DNA of 64,000 nt, from NCBI GenBank assembly GCA_035711845.1, contig DASTBU010000062.1, positions 29,700 to 93,699 on the forward strand. The letters are read 5' to 3'. The notes beneath the pieces are model-generated. The model had not been told where the DNA came from and ran no database searches. It was given only the letters and a program-made list of their open reading frames with translations. The DNA comes from DASTBU01 sp035711845. Lineage in GTDB: Bacteria; Acidobacteriota; Vicinamibacteria; Vicinamibacterales; 2-12-FULL-66-21. Made by a program: the position numbers and the translations under genes. Shown here in pieces: positions 25,949-34,035 of this stretch (the first letter of the stretch is position 1; each line of letters begins with the position of its first letter).

Positions 25949-27327
25949 AGGATGTAGCGCGACAGATCTTCGTTGCCGACGATGTCGGCGAGCGTGCGCT
26001 CCACGTAGGCGTCGTCAATGGTCACGCTCTTCTCCTGCAGGTCCGGCGCGTCGAAGGATACCTCGTCGAGCAGCTTCTCCATCACGGTGTGCAGCCGGCG
26101 GGCGCCGATGTTCTCCGTTCGCTCGTTGACGATCGTCGCAAAGTCCGCGATGCGCTGGATGGCGCCGTCCGTGAACCGGACCGAGACGCCCTCGGTCGAG
26201 AGGAGCGCCGTGTACTGCTTGATCAGCGCGCTCTTCGGCTCGGTGAGGATGCGCACGAAGTCCTCCCGGCTGAGCGCCTCGAGCTCGACGCGAATGGGAA
26301 AGCGGCCCTGCAGTTCGGGAATCAGATCCGACGGCTTCGAGACGTGGAACGCGCCGGCGGCGATGAACAGGATGTGATCGGTCTTGACCATCCCGTACTT
26401 CGTGTTCACCGTCGTGCCCTCGACGATGGGCAGGATGTCGCGCTGCACGCCCTCGCGGCTCACGTCGGGCCCGTGCCCGCCCTCGCGGCCGGCGACCTTG
26501 TCGATCTCGTCGATGAAGATGATCCCGGATTGCTGCACGCGATCCACGGCCGCGCGCGCGACCGTGTCCATGTCGATGAGCTTCTGTTCCTCCTCCTGCG
26601 TCAGCACCTCGAGCGCTTCCGGCACCCGCAGCTTGCGCTTCTTCGTCCTGCCCTGGAAGAGGCCCGGCAGCATGTCCTTGACGTTGATGTCGATTTCCTC
26701 CACCGAGGATCCGGCGATGATCTCGAAGGACGGAAACGTCTTTTCGCGGACCTCGACTTCGACGTGCTTCTGATCGAGGCGGCCCTCGCGAAGCTGCTCC
26801 CGCAGCTTCTCGCGCGTGCGCTGCGCCTGGTCGCGGATGGCGGACGCCTGCTCGTCGTAGTCGGCTGCCGAAGGCAGGGGCGGGAGCAGCAAATCGAGGA
26901 TGCGCTCTTCTGCGGCCTGGCGCCCCTTCTCACGCACTTCCACGAGCCGCTCCTCACGAATCATGTCGACCGCGAGCTCCACAAGGTCGCGGACCATCGA
27001 CTCGACGTCGCGGCCTACGTAGCCGACCTCGGTGAACTTCGACGCCTCGACCTTGATGAACGGCGACTGCGCCAGCCGCGCCAGGCGGCGGGCGATTTCG
27101 GTCTTTCCCACACCCGTCGGGCCGATCATCAGGATGTTCTTCGGCGCCACTTCTTCGGCCATTTCCGCGGGGAGCTTCTGGCGCCGCATGCGGTTGCGCA
27201 GGGCGATGGCGACGGCGCGCTTGGCCCTGGTCTGGCCGATCACGTGCTTGTCGAGCTCTCCGACGATCTGACGCGGCGTCAACGCCTGAATGGTGGAGGC
27301 AGTGCTTTCAGGAAGGTAGATGGGCAT
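25945..27327 (-). CDS. hslU: HslU, ATPase and unfoldase of the HslVU protease
   Basis: 460 residues, a full-length AAA+ ClpX-type ATPase. Walker A GPTGVGKT is at residues 69-76, the pore loop is GYVGRDVE, Walker B is GIIFIDEIDK, and the family's intermediate (I) domain lies between. The C-terminus LSRYIL matches the tail that docks into HslV. HslU unfolds proteins and feeds them to the HslV peptidase chamber in the cytoplasm. It follows hslV by six bases and overlaps the lipoprotein gene downstream. Confidence 0.97.
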   Translation of the reverse strand: MPIYLPESTASTIQALTPRQIVGELDKHVIGQTRAKRAVAIALRNRMRRQKLPAEMAEEVAPKNILMIGPTGVGKTEIARRLARLAQSPFIKVEASKFTEVGYVGRDVESMVRDLVELAVDMIREERLVEVREKGRQAAEERILDLLLPPLPSAADYDEQASAIRDQAQRTREKLREQLREGRLDQKHVEVEVREKTFPSFEIIAGSSVEEIDINVKDMLPGLFQGRTKKRKLRVPEALEVLTQEEEQKLIDMDTVARAAVDRVQQSGIIFIDEIDKVAGREGGHGPDVSREGVQRDILPIVEGTTVNTKYGMVKTDHILFIAAGAFHVSKPSDLIPELQGRFPIRVELEALSREDFVRILTEPKSALIKQYTALLSTEGVSVRFTDGAIQRIADFATIVNERTENIGARRLHTVMEKLLDEVSFDAPDLQEKSVTIDDAYVERTLADIVGNEDLSRYIL

Positions 27328-27333
27328 GTACCG

Positions 27334-27879
27334 CTACAGCACTTCGATGGTAATCGAGGCGTTCGTATAGATGCAGATGTCGGCTGCAATGGCCATGGCT
27401 TCGGCCGCAATCTGCCGGGCGTCGAGCTCGGTATGACGCGCCAGCGCCTTGGCGGCCGCCGACGCATACGCTCCCCCGGACCCGATCGCTATGATGCCAT
27501 CGTCGGGCTCGATGAGATCGCCGTTTCCGGAGAGCAGATACGTTGTCTTGGCGTCCATGACGATCAGCATCGCCTCGAGGCGCCGGAGCAAGCGGTCGGT
27601 TCGCCAATCCTTCGCCAGCTCGACGGCCGATCGTTCGAGATTGCCGCGATACTGCTCCAGCTTGGCCTCGAACCGCGAGAACAGGGCAAAGGAATCAGCC
27701 GCCGACCCGGCAAAGCCGGCCAGAATCCGGTCGTTATACAGCCGGCGGATCTTGCGGGCGGTCTGCTTGACGATCGTGTCGCCAAACGTCACCTGGCCGT
27801 CGCTCGCCATCACCGTCTGGCCGCGATGCCGAACCGCCAGCACTGTCGTCGCCTTCAACACCTCTTCGGAGTCTATCAA
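27334..27879 (-). CDS. hslV: HslV, threonine peptidase of the HslVU protease
   Basis: 181 residues. The mature N-terminus is TTVLAVRHRGQ with the catalytic Thr at residue 11, so a ten-residue propeptide (MIDSEEVLKA) must be removed. GDGQVTFGD-like (SDGQVTFGD), KIRRLYN and GSGGAYASAAAKAL match the proteasome beta-type fold. The start is a TTG at 27879; GTG 27861 would give a four-residue leader instead. Upstream on the coding strand, GAGGGA four bases before the TTG comes from the edge of the GGGACC repeat array. Confidence 0.95.
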   Translation of the reverse strand: MIDSEEVLKATTVLAVRHRGQTVMASDGQVTFGDTIVKQTARKIRRLYNDRILAGFAGSAADSFALFSRFEAKLEQYRGNLERSAVELAKDWRTDRLLRRLEAMLIVMDAKTTYLLSGNGDLIEPDDGIIAIGSGGAYASAAAKALARHTELDARQIAAEAMAIAADICIYTNASITIEVL

Positions 27880-28043
27880 ATAGTCCCTCGGTCCCTTGGT
27901 CCCTGGGTCCTTGGTCCCTAAGTCCTCGTCCCTGGTCCTCGGTCCCTGGTCCTCGACCTGGACTGAGGGGACCCAGGACCAGGGACCGACGGACTAGGGA
28001 CCAAGGACTCAGGGACCAAGGGACAAGGGACCCCGTGTCCTTA
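27880..28043. repeat. GGTCCCT-type heptamer array with inverted arm upstream of hslV
   Basis: Left arm 27882-27960 repeats GTCCCTN/GTCCTNN 7-mers. The right arm (about 27966-28043) repeats the complement AGGGACC/AGGACCA. The arms could form a hairpin of over 60 bp in the hslV leader. The monomer is related to that at 6964-7206 but lacks the 27-bp higher-order unit. Confidence 0.88.
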
Positions 28044-28072
28044 GATCATGACGGCTGACCTCTGAATTGGAC

Positions 28073-28101
28073 AGGACAACAGGCGTCAATTGGCGTAGAA
28101 T
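28073..28101 (+). promoter_or_regulatory. Possible sigma-70-type promoter of the PEGA gene
   Basis: AGGACA (28073-28078), a 17-bp spacer and TAGAAT (28096-28101) lie about 95 bp before the gene start. The -10 is good and the -35 matches four of six consensus positions. Confidence 0.4.
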
Positions 28102-28197
28102 GGCCCGATATCGGGCGGCGCGACCGGGCAGGCCTGGCAGAATCGTTGCTTTCTTCAGGCTCAGAGATCTACATCTCTCGTTTTCGAGGAGCCTCAG

Positions 28198-29220
28198 ATG
28201 ATGCGTCACAGGTTTACGGTCGGCGCCGTGGCTTTCGCGTTCGCGCTGAGCGCCGCGCCGGCGCTGGCCCAAGAGAACCCGCGCTCCGGCGGACCGGGTT
28301 CGCGCTCCTCGGGCGGGGAACGTACGGGGTCGGCCGTGCCGCGCGGCGGATCTGGAAGTAGCGGTGCTCCCGCAGGCAGCACGGCGAGTGGCAGCAGTTC
28401 GAGTGGCGGCGGGATGAGTGGCGGCGGCTCGATGGGATCCTCCTCCAGCCCATCGGCGCCGTCCTCATCCGGTAGAGCGGGTGTGGCCGCAGCGCAGGAG
28501 CGCGCGCCCCGCCGGGGCAGCAGCGGCGAAGCCAGCGGCCGTCGCGCGGTACCACGCGGCGAGTCGGCGAGCAGCGGAAGCAACGGAAGGACGAGCCGCG
28601 ATGCGGGTTCCGTCAGTGCGCCTGCCCGCGTGGGATCGTCCTCGTCGTCCTCCGATCGCCGCGCCGCATCTGACCGCCGCGCCGTCCCGGTCAACAGTCG
28701 GCCGCGCGGCGACAACCCGGCCACCGGCGTCGCCACCGAGCGGCGGCCGTCCTCGTTCCGGCCCGGCGACGTTTATTACATTTATCGTCCGTACTACAAT
28801 CCCTACGGGTTCTACGGATCGGGGCTCGGGTACGGGCTGGGTTACCTCTATTACGACCCGTTCTGGTACGGCGGTTTCGGGTACGACCCGTACGGGTACG
28901 GGTACGGCTATGGCGGTGGCTACGGCGGCGGATACGGGGGCGGGTACGGCTACTCCGGGAGCGGTGGCTACAGCCAGACCTACCGCGACGCCGGTTCCTT
29001 GCGATTGAAAGTCAAGCCCCGCGACGCGCAGGTCTTCGTGGACGGATACTTCGTCGGTGTGGTGGATAGCTTCGACGGCACGTTCCAGAAGCTGACGCTC
29101 GACGGCGGCGGCCACCGCGTCGAGATCAAGGCAGACGGGTACGAACCCGTGCAGATCGACGTGTTGATCACGCCGGGCGAAACGGTCACCTACAAGGGCG
29201 AACTGCAGCCGATCAAGTAG
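28198..29220 (+). CDS. Exported Ser/Gly/Tyr-rich protein with C-terminal PEGA domain
   Basis: 340 residues; start at ATG 28198 (or the adjacent 28201) behind GAGGAG. Signal peptide (VAFAFALSAAPALAQ), a long Ser/Gly/Arg low-complexity region (about 25-185), a Tyr/Gly-rich tract (about 195-260, repeated GGGYGG units) and a C-terminal PEGA domain (about 265-340: LRLKVKPRDAQVFVDGYFVG ... HRVEIKADGYEP). PEGA domains are surface-associated beta modules. The low-complexity part may span the periplasm or bind cell wall. Ends directly before a repeat array. Confidence 0.8.
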   Translation: MMRHRFTVGAVAFAFALSAAPALAQENPRSGGPGSRSSGGERTGSAVPRGGSGSSGAPAGSTASGSSSSGGGMSGGGSMGSSSSPSAPSSSGRAGVAAAQERAPRRGSSGEASGRRAVPRGESASSGSNGRTSRDAGSVSAPARVGSSSSSSDRRAASDRRAVPVNSRPRGDNPATGVATERRPSSFRPGDVYYIYRPYYNPYGFYGSGLGYGLGYLYYDPFWYGGFGYDPYGYGYGYGGGYGGGYGGGYGYSGSGGYSQTYRDAGSLRLKVKPRDAQVFVDGYFVGVVDSFDGTFQKLTLDGGGHRVEIKADGYEPVQIDVLITPGETVTYKGELQPIK

Positions 29221-29312
29221 AAAGGCTGAAGGCTGAAGGCTGAAGGCCGAACGTTGAAGGCTGAAGTAGAACTCACTTCAGCCTTTAGTTTTGTACGTCA
29301 GCCTCTGACCCC
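29221..29312. repeat. AAGGCTG heptamer array between convergent genes
   Basis: Right after the PEGA stop come AAGGCTG x3, AAGGCCG, AACGTTG, AAGGCTG, then after about 10 bases the complement CTTCAGCCTTT followed by AGTTTTGT. This can fold into a hairpin ending in a short T-rich run. Lying between convergent genes, it may serve as a bidirectional terminator. Confidence 0.85.
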
Positions 29313-30830
29313 TCAGCGTTCCTTTTTCACGCTGCGCGCGAAGACGTAATAGAGCGGGAGCCCGAGGGCGATGACCATCAGCCCGACGGCCGACGGCCCC
29401 CAGGCGGTACCGCGCATGATGGGCGCCACCAGGTCCGTCCAAATCGCATTGGCGACGATCAAAACGGCTGCAATCACGAAAATCGCGGGCGCGACGGGAT
29501 AGCCCAGCGCCCGGAACGGCCGCGGCGCGTCCGGCTCGCGTCTGCGAAGCACGAATACCGCAGCGACCGCGACGCCAGCGAACAGGACGATCGAGAAGCC
29601 GGTGTAGGTGGTGAGCGCGTTGCCGCCGCCCGAGAGCACGAGCAGGCTGCTCCAGCTCGCCTGCGCGACGATCGCCGTCGCGGGCGTCCTGTAGCGCGGA
29701 TGCACGCGGGCGGCCGCAGGCAGAAAGAGACCGTCGCGTGCCATGGCGAAGTACACGCGCGGCCCGGCGAAGACGTTGGCGCTGATGCTCGCGGCAAGGC
29801 TGATGATCGACACCAGGCCCATGATGTTGCCGGCGAGCGGCCCGAAGAGACGATCGCCGATCACGTCCAGGACGCTGCCCTCCACCTTCGCGAGCTGCCC
29901 GACGGGGAGCACGAACAGGTAGAGCAGGTTGAGCAGCACGTAGATCGCGATCACTGCCACCGTGCCGAACGCGAGCGCGCGCGGCACGTTTCTGCCGGGA
30001 TCGCGGATCTCCTCAGCGATGTACGACGCCGCGTTCCAGCCCGAATACGCGAACATCACCGGGATCAACGCGAACAGCCAGGCCGTCACCGTCACCTGCC
30101 CGGCGGTCTGCTGCAGATTCGCCGACGATCCGGCGCCGAACGAGAACCCGAGCGCGATGAACACCAGGAGGGCGAGGACCTTCAGCGTCGCGAGGATGTT
30201 GCCGACAATGCGTCCGGGGCCGACGCCGCGCAGGTGAATCCACGACATCAGGGCGATCGTCGCCAGCGCAACCCCCGCCTGGCGCGAGAACACGAGCGGA
30301 ATCCAGGGAATCGCGATCGTGAAGAGCGGCGTCGGATCGCCCGCGCCCGGAATGAACCGGTCGAGATAGACGGCGAGAAACACCGAGCTTGCCGCGATCG
30401 CGCCCGAGAAGCCGGCGACGAACGACGTCCAGCCGGTCAGGAACGCGGCGACGTTTCCGTACGCCGCGCGGAGGTACACATACTCGCCGCCCGCGCGCGG
30501 CCTGAGCGCCGCGAGCTCGGCGTACGCCATCGCGCCCGCAAACGCCAGGGCGCCGCCGATCGCCCAGACGCCCACGAAGAGCCACGGGTTCGGAATCATC
30601 GCGGCGACGAGGGGCGGCGTGAACAGGATCCCGCCGCCGATGACGTTCGACACGATGACCGCGGCCGCGTCGGCCGGACCGAGCCGCCGCACGAGCGACG
30701 GTCCGCCCCCGTCGCTCTCGCCTGTCGCGGGCGCGCGCGCCGATGCCGGCGCGTCCGCCGCCTGCGCCGCGCGTACCGCGGGATGGTGGTCGCGCGTCGC
30801 GGGCCTGGGGGTGGAAGATGGCGGCACCAA
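29313..30830 (-). CDS. APC-family amino acid permease
   Basis: 505 residues with about twelve transmembrane helices. The first contains the APC signature VIVSNVIGGGILFTPP; others include GGALAFAGAMAYAELAALRPRAGGEYVYLR and YSGWNAASYIAEEIRDPGRNVP, the conserved APC loops. Likely an inner-membrane amino acid or polyamine transporter. The annotated start is a TTG (30830) with GTG at 30827 next; the first 45 residues are Pro/Ala-rich and unlike the family, so the true start may be further in. It follows the exported protein gene by 12 bp. Confidence 0.87.
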   Translation of the reverse strand: MVPPSSTPRPATRDHHPAVRAAQAADAPASARAPATGESDGGGPSLVRRLGPADAAAVIVSNVIGGGILFTPPLVAAMIPNPWLFVGVWAIGGALAFAGAMAYAELAALRPRAGGEYVYLRAAYGNVAAFLTGWTSFVAGFSGAIAASSVFLAVYLDRFIPGAGDPTPLFTIAIPWIPLVFSRQAGVALATIALMSWIHLRGVGPGRIVGNILATLKVLALLVFIALGFSFGAGSSANLQQTAGQVTVTAWLFALIPVMFAYSGWNAASYIAEEIRDPGRNVPRALAFGTVAVIAIYVLLNLLYLFVLPVGQLAKVEGSVLDVIGDRLFGPLAGNIMGLVSIISLAASISANVFAGPRVYFAMARDGLFLPAAARVHPRYRTPATAIVAQASWSSLLVLSGGGNALTTYTGFSIVLFAGVAVAAVFVLRRREPDAPRPFRALGYPVAPAIFVIAAVLIVANAIWTDLVAPIMRGTAWGPSAVGLMVIALGLPLYYVFARSVKKER

Positions 30831-30842
30831 GATGACGTGCCG

Positions 30843-31379
30843 CTACTCGATGATCAGCGAGCGGGGAAGGTCGAGGCGGGCGAGCTCGATCCAGGTCGCG
30901 CCCTGCCTGACGAAGATGATCGCGCGCACATCGACGAAGTTGCTGTTCTCCAGCATCTGCTGGCGCGTCTGCGGCGCCTCGCCCGTGTAACCTGCCTCGG
31001 GTCGAACCTTGAGCAGCGTCGTACGATTGCTGTCTGTGAATTCCACGCGCTGGAGGAAGACGTCTTCGAAATCCTGCTCGACGCCACCTTCCAGGCGCTT
31101 GAACAGGATGCTCAGCGCCACGGGCCCGACCCGATCGTCGGTCTTCTTTTCGAGACGGAACTCGGCGCTCGGCACGAGCTTGTTCTTGCCGTTCACGATC
31201 CCGGCGTCGTACCAGCCGCCGCGGAAATCGATGACGGCGAGCGCCTCCTTCAGGTTCACCTGGGACCCGCAGCCGAAGGATGCGCCCGACGGAGCGAGGA
31301 GCAAGAGTGTCAGGGCGAGCGCTCCTACCCCGCGACGGGATCGTCCGGATTGCCGGCTGGCTGCGGCTGGCCTGAACAT
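30843..31379 (-). CDS. Putative lipoprotein of unknown function
   Basis: 178 residues. A twin-basic N-terminus and hydrophobic segment (GALALTLLLLAPSGASFGCGSQ) end at a Cys that could be lipidated, although the lipobox is imperfect (SFGC). The remainder is a compact beta-rich domain with VDVRAIIFVRQGATWIELA near the end. No family recognised. Lies between the amino-acid permease and another exported protein on the same strand with 12-14 bp gaps, so it is likely co-transcribed. Confidence 0.65.
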   Translation of the reverse strand: MFRPAAASRQSGRSRRGVGALALTLLLLAPSGASFGCGSQVNLKEALAVIDFRGGWYDAGIVNGKNKLVPSAEFRLEKKTDDRVGPVALSILFKRLEGGVEQDFEDVFLQRVEFTDSNRTTLLKVRPEAGYTGEAPQTRQQMLENSNFVDVRAIIFVRQGATWIELARLDLPRSLIIE

Positions 31380-31393
31380 CCGGGGATTGTAGA

Positions 31394-32269
31394 TCAGAAG
31401 ACCCGGACCTCCACCTTGCCGCGAATCTCACCCCGACGGGACTTGTCCGCCGCATAGATCGCGAGGTCGCTCCCCAGGGCCCTCATCATCAATGTCTGCC
31501 CGCGCTGCCCGGCTTCGCTGACCCTGGCTGCCACGATCAGCCATTCGTCAGGCCCGAGATCCATGGCGAGGCTGTGATCGAGCATGGCGTCGATCAACTC
31601 GCGCTGAACCGTGTCCCGATAAGCCCTGCTTGGATCCTTTGCCACTGCGACCGAGGGAGTCGGAGCCGCGGGGTCGGTCGGTTCGCTCACGTTCGCCGCT
31701 TCGTTGACCCGAATTGCGGGATCCTGGGCATCGCCGCGGGAGCGGTTCTGCTGGACCGGGCCGGTCTGGGCAGCGAGAACCTGCACGGCGCGCTGCGCCT
31801 GCTGGCGGCTTGGACCCTCGGGCATCTCCTGCAGGGCACGCTGCAACAACGCGAGCGCGTTGGTCAGCTCCAGATCGCGCTGCATCATCATCTGGGACCA
31901 GACGACCGTGCCTCTCAGCTCGGGCACTTCGACGTCGAAGAAAATCCCATGTCCTTCAAGGACGAATCCGCGGGCGCGCGACTGGCCGATTGTGACGGTC
32001 ATTCCGGGCTCGACCTGCTGCAACTGGTGGCCGAAGGCCTCGGCCGCGATCGAGCCCGCGCGCGCGAGCACGCCTTCCATCAGCTGGATCTGATTGCGGC
32101 GCTTCTGAGTGAACGCCGCGCTCTGCTCCGGTGCGCGTTCCACTTGCGGCCGTTCCGACTGCTCCGCCTGCTGGACCGCGATCGGCGGCGTCGACACGAG
32201 CTGGGCCGGTGCCTGCGGCGCGAGGCCGCCTGCCGCCATCGCAAGCGCGATGAGTACTGCTGTGGTCAC
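31394..32269 (-). CDS. Exported protein of unknown function
   Basis: About 291 residues. The start is taken at GTG 32269 because GAGGGG lies seven bases upstream; another GTG at 32275 is too close to that site. Signal peptide VTTAVLIALAMAAGGLAPQ-APAQ, then a Gln/Arg-rich helical region with probable coiled coil, a segment VTIGQSRARGFVLEGHGIFF, and a second helical region with LGPDEWLIVAARVSE. The general look is that of a periplasmic scaffold, but no domain is recognised. It lies downstream of the anti-sigma gene and may belong to its regulon. Confidence 0.65.
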   Translation of the reverse strand: MTTAVLIALAMAAGGLAPQAPAQLVSTPPIAVQQAEQSERPQVERAPEQSAAFTQKRRNQIQLMEGVLARAGSIAAEAFGHQLQQVEPGMTVTIGQSRARGFVLEGHGIFFDVEVPELRGTVVWSQMMMQRDLELTNALALLQRALQEMPEGPSRQQAQRAVQVLAAQTGPVQQNRSRGDAQDPAIRVNEAANVSEPTDPAAPTPSVAVAKDPSRAYRDTVQRELIDAMLDHSLAMDLGPDEWLIVAARVSEAGQRGQTLMMRALGSDLAIYAADKSRRGEIRGKVEVRVF

Positions 32270-32294
32270 GTTCACACCCCTCTGATTAGATCGG

Positions 32295-32307
32295 GGGGCT
32301 TCGCCCC
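32295..32307. promoter_or_regulatory. GC-rich stem-loop with short loop
   Basis: GGGGC-TTC-GCCCC forms a compact hairpin in the gap between the anti-sigma gene and the exported-protein gene. It sits amid CGCCTTCGCCAAGGCTCCGG-like palindromic sequence resembling that at the right end of the window. Confidence 0.5.
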
Positions 32308-32413
32308 GTCCGCCTTCGCCAAGGCTCCGGCGAGACTCGCCAAAGCCCGGTCCCATACGCGTCGGCGACGGCGGGCCGGCCCCCCCTCGTGCCCGTGGCG
32401 CGCCTAGTCCGTC

Positions 32414-32456
32414 ATGCGGCTCTCGGTGCGGTACGAAATTCTCGTTCGAGCCGCAT
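32414..32456 (-). terminator. Inverted repeat after the anti-sigma gene
   Basis: Perfect 9-bp arms ATGCGGCTC (32414-32422) and GAGCCGCAT (32448-32456) begin six bases past the anti-sigma stop on the - strand. Loop 25 nt and no U-tract, so it may be a terminator, RNA-stabilising element or operator. Confidence 0.45.
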
Positions 32457-32462
32457 AAGGGC

Positions 32463-33230
32463 CTATCTCTGCGGCTGCTGCGAGTTCACGATCCGGTAGA
32501 ACTGCTTCATTTCTTCGCGCTGCCTGAAGACTTCATCGTTCCACAGGCCCTGGCTGCGATTGATCGCCTGCTCCAGGCGCACGAGATCCGTACTGTGCTC
32601 TGCCTGCACCTCCCGCATCGCCTGCACCAGACGGGCGGCGAGCATCTGCTGCTGTCGCTGCTCGCTCTCGCTGATCCACTGTCGGACGCGGCGAACCAGC
32701 TCTGGATTGCGCAAGAGATCCGCGGCGGGCGCGCCGCTGCCGGAAGCAAGACTGACCGGCGTCGCTGCGGGCGTCTGCGCCTGCGCGGCGAGCGCCGCTT
32801 CGAGCTCGCGCACACGCTGCTGAATCGCCACGACATCCTGGCGCGACGCGGCATCGGCCGCTGCGCCCGCGGGCGGCACCGATCCGGCGCGACTCCAGCC
32901 GGTCCGGATCGTGAGACCCTCGGTGCCTGCGGTGATCTCGAGGTTCGCCACTGCCGACGCAATCGCGAGGACGAGCACCGCGGCAGCCGCGATGCCCCAC
33001 GCAGGTGACATGCGGAATCGCGACCGCGCGACGGCCTCGGCAGCCGGCAGCTGGAGCCCCAATGCCGGCTCGGGCACCGGCCACGATTCCAGGTGCGAGC
33101 GCGTGGCCCGCAGTCCCTGCACCTCCTGCTGGCAGTCGCGACAGGACACCAGGTGGTGCTGGAAAGCCTTCCGTTCCGGGCCCTGCAGCTCGTCGTACAG
33201 ATACGAGACGAGGAGTTCCTTATCGCACAT
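32463..33230 (-). CDS. Anti-sigma factor with zinc-binding (ZAS-type) domain and one membrane helix
   Basis: About 255 residues. ATG 33230 is preferred because GAGG lies nine bases upstream; TTG and ATG codons a little earlier are possible. The N-terminal domain has the ZAS motif HHLVSCRDC (H-x3-C-x2-C) after CDKELLVSYLYDEL, which binds the cognate sigma. A transmembrane helix follows (WGIAAAAVLVLAIASAVA) and then a periplasmic region with a coiled-coil-like heptad stretch and Gln-rich C-terminus. The ECF sigma gene is directly upstream, so this is a membrane anti-sigma releasing the sigma on an envelope signal. Confidence 0.88.
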   Translation of the reverse strand: MCDKELLVSYLYDELQGPERKAFQHHLVSCRDCQQEVQGLRATRSHLESWPVPEPALGLQLPAAEAVARSRFRMSPAWGIAAAAVLVLAIASAVANLEITAGTEGLTIRTGWSRAGSVPPAGAAADAASRQDVVAIQQRVRELEAALAAQAQTPAATPVSLASGSGAPAADLLRNPELVRRVRQWISESEQRQQQMLAARLVQAMREVQAEHSTDLVRLEQAINRSQGLWNDEVFRQREEMKQFYRIVNSQQPQR

Positions 33231-33245
33231 CGTCATCGACCTCAA

Positions 33246-33878
33246 TCAAGTTCGATCATTTTGCGGCGAGCGGAACCTTCGCACTACGGCACGCTGCCGC
33301 TCCACTCCAAAAATACTTTCCACACCCGCCTGCTCGAGCTGACGGCGGAGCACGGTGAGCCCCTGATACAGGCGGGTCTTGACGGTGCTCAGCGGACAGC
33401 CCTGGAGATCCGCAATCTCCTGAAACGTGAGGCCGTGGTACTCCTTCAGGATGATCGCGGTCCGCTGTTCCTCGGGGAGCATCGACATGGCCGTGGCCAC
33501 CGCACGTCCCAGTTCCTTCCGCGATACCAGATCCTCGATCGACTCGGCGGGGGTGCTTTCCGTCGCGAGCTCGATCAGGTCGATCCCTTCGGGCGCCTGC
33601 GCGAACGGCGCCCGCCGCTGGCGGCGCATCCAGTCGCGACATAGGTTGAGCGTAATCCGGTAGAGCCAGGAAGAGAACTTCGCCTGACCCTTGAAGCCGT
33701 GGAGGCTCCGGAAGGCCCGCAGAAAGGCGTCCTGTGCAACGTCGCGCGCATCTTCCTCGCGTCCGATGACCCGATAGGCGAGCGCATAGATAGGGCGCTC
33801 CCAGCGCAGCACGAGCTGGTTGAAGCTGTCGAGATCGCCCCCTCGCGAGCGGGCGACCAGCTCTTCGTCGGTTGTCAT
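33246..33878 (-). CDS. ECF RNA polymerase sigma factor
   Basis: 210 residues with sigma region 2 (about 22-92: RVIGREEDARDVAQDAFLRA, WLYRITLNLCRDWMRRQRR) and region 4 (about 145-200: LPEEQRTAIILKEYHGLTFQ, GCPLSTVKTRLYQGL). RpoE-like. It partners with the zinc anti-sigma factor encoded immediately downstream. The 157-bp divergent gap to the histidine kinase gene presumably holds its promoter. The start ATG 33878 gives a normal N-terminus (MTTDEELVARSRGGD). Confidence 0.93.
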   Translation of the reverse strand: MTTDEELVARSRGGDLDSFNQLVLRWERPIYALAYRVIGREEDARDVAQDAFLRAFRSLHGFKGQAKFSSWLYRITLNLCRDWMRRQRRAPFAQAPEGIDLIELATESTPAESIEDLVSRKELGRAVATAMSMLPEEQRTAIILKEYHGLTFQEIADLQGCPLSTVKTRLYQGLTVLRRQLEQAGVESIFGVERQRAVVRRFRSPQNDRT

Positions 33879-33989
33879 CGAAGACGTTCGTCGGGGGCGC
33901 CCTCTGCCAGTAACAGAGCGCCCGGGCTTCCGTGCCGCCCGCCGTTCACAGATTTAGACGACCGGGCCAGTGCAGCGGTCTGTCGCCAT

Positions 33990-34018
33990 TTTACCTTTTG
34001 CCTTCAACATTTTAGAAT
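33990..34018 (+). promoter_or_regulatory. Probable promoter of the histidine kinase gene
   Basis: TTTACC (33990-33995), 17-bp spacer, TAGAAT (34013-34018). The kinase ATG at 34036 lies about ten bases beyond the expected transcript start, which would give a very short leader without a clear Shine-Dalgarno site. Confidence 0.5.
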
Positions 34019-34035
34019 GACCGGGCCCCCAGCGC

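Noticed and set aside
25882..27921. Long open frame (679 codons) opposite hslU/hslV
   Set aside because: Antisense shadow; both real genes on the other strand carry full catalytic motifs.
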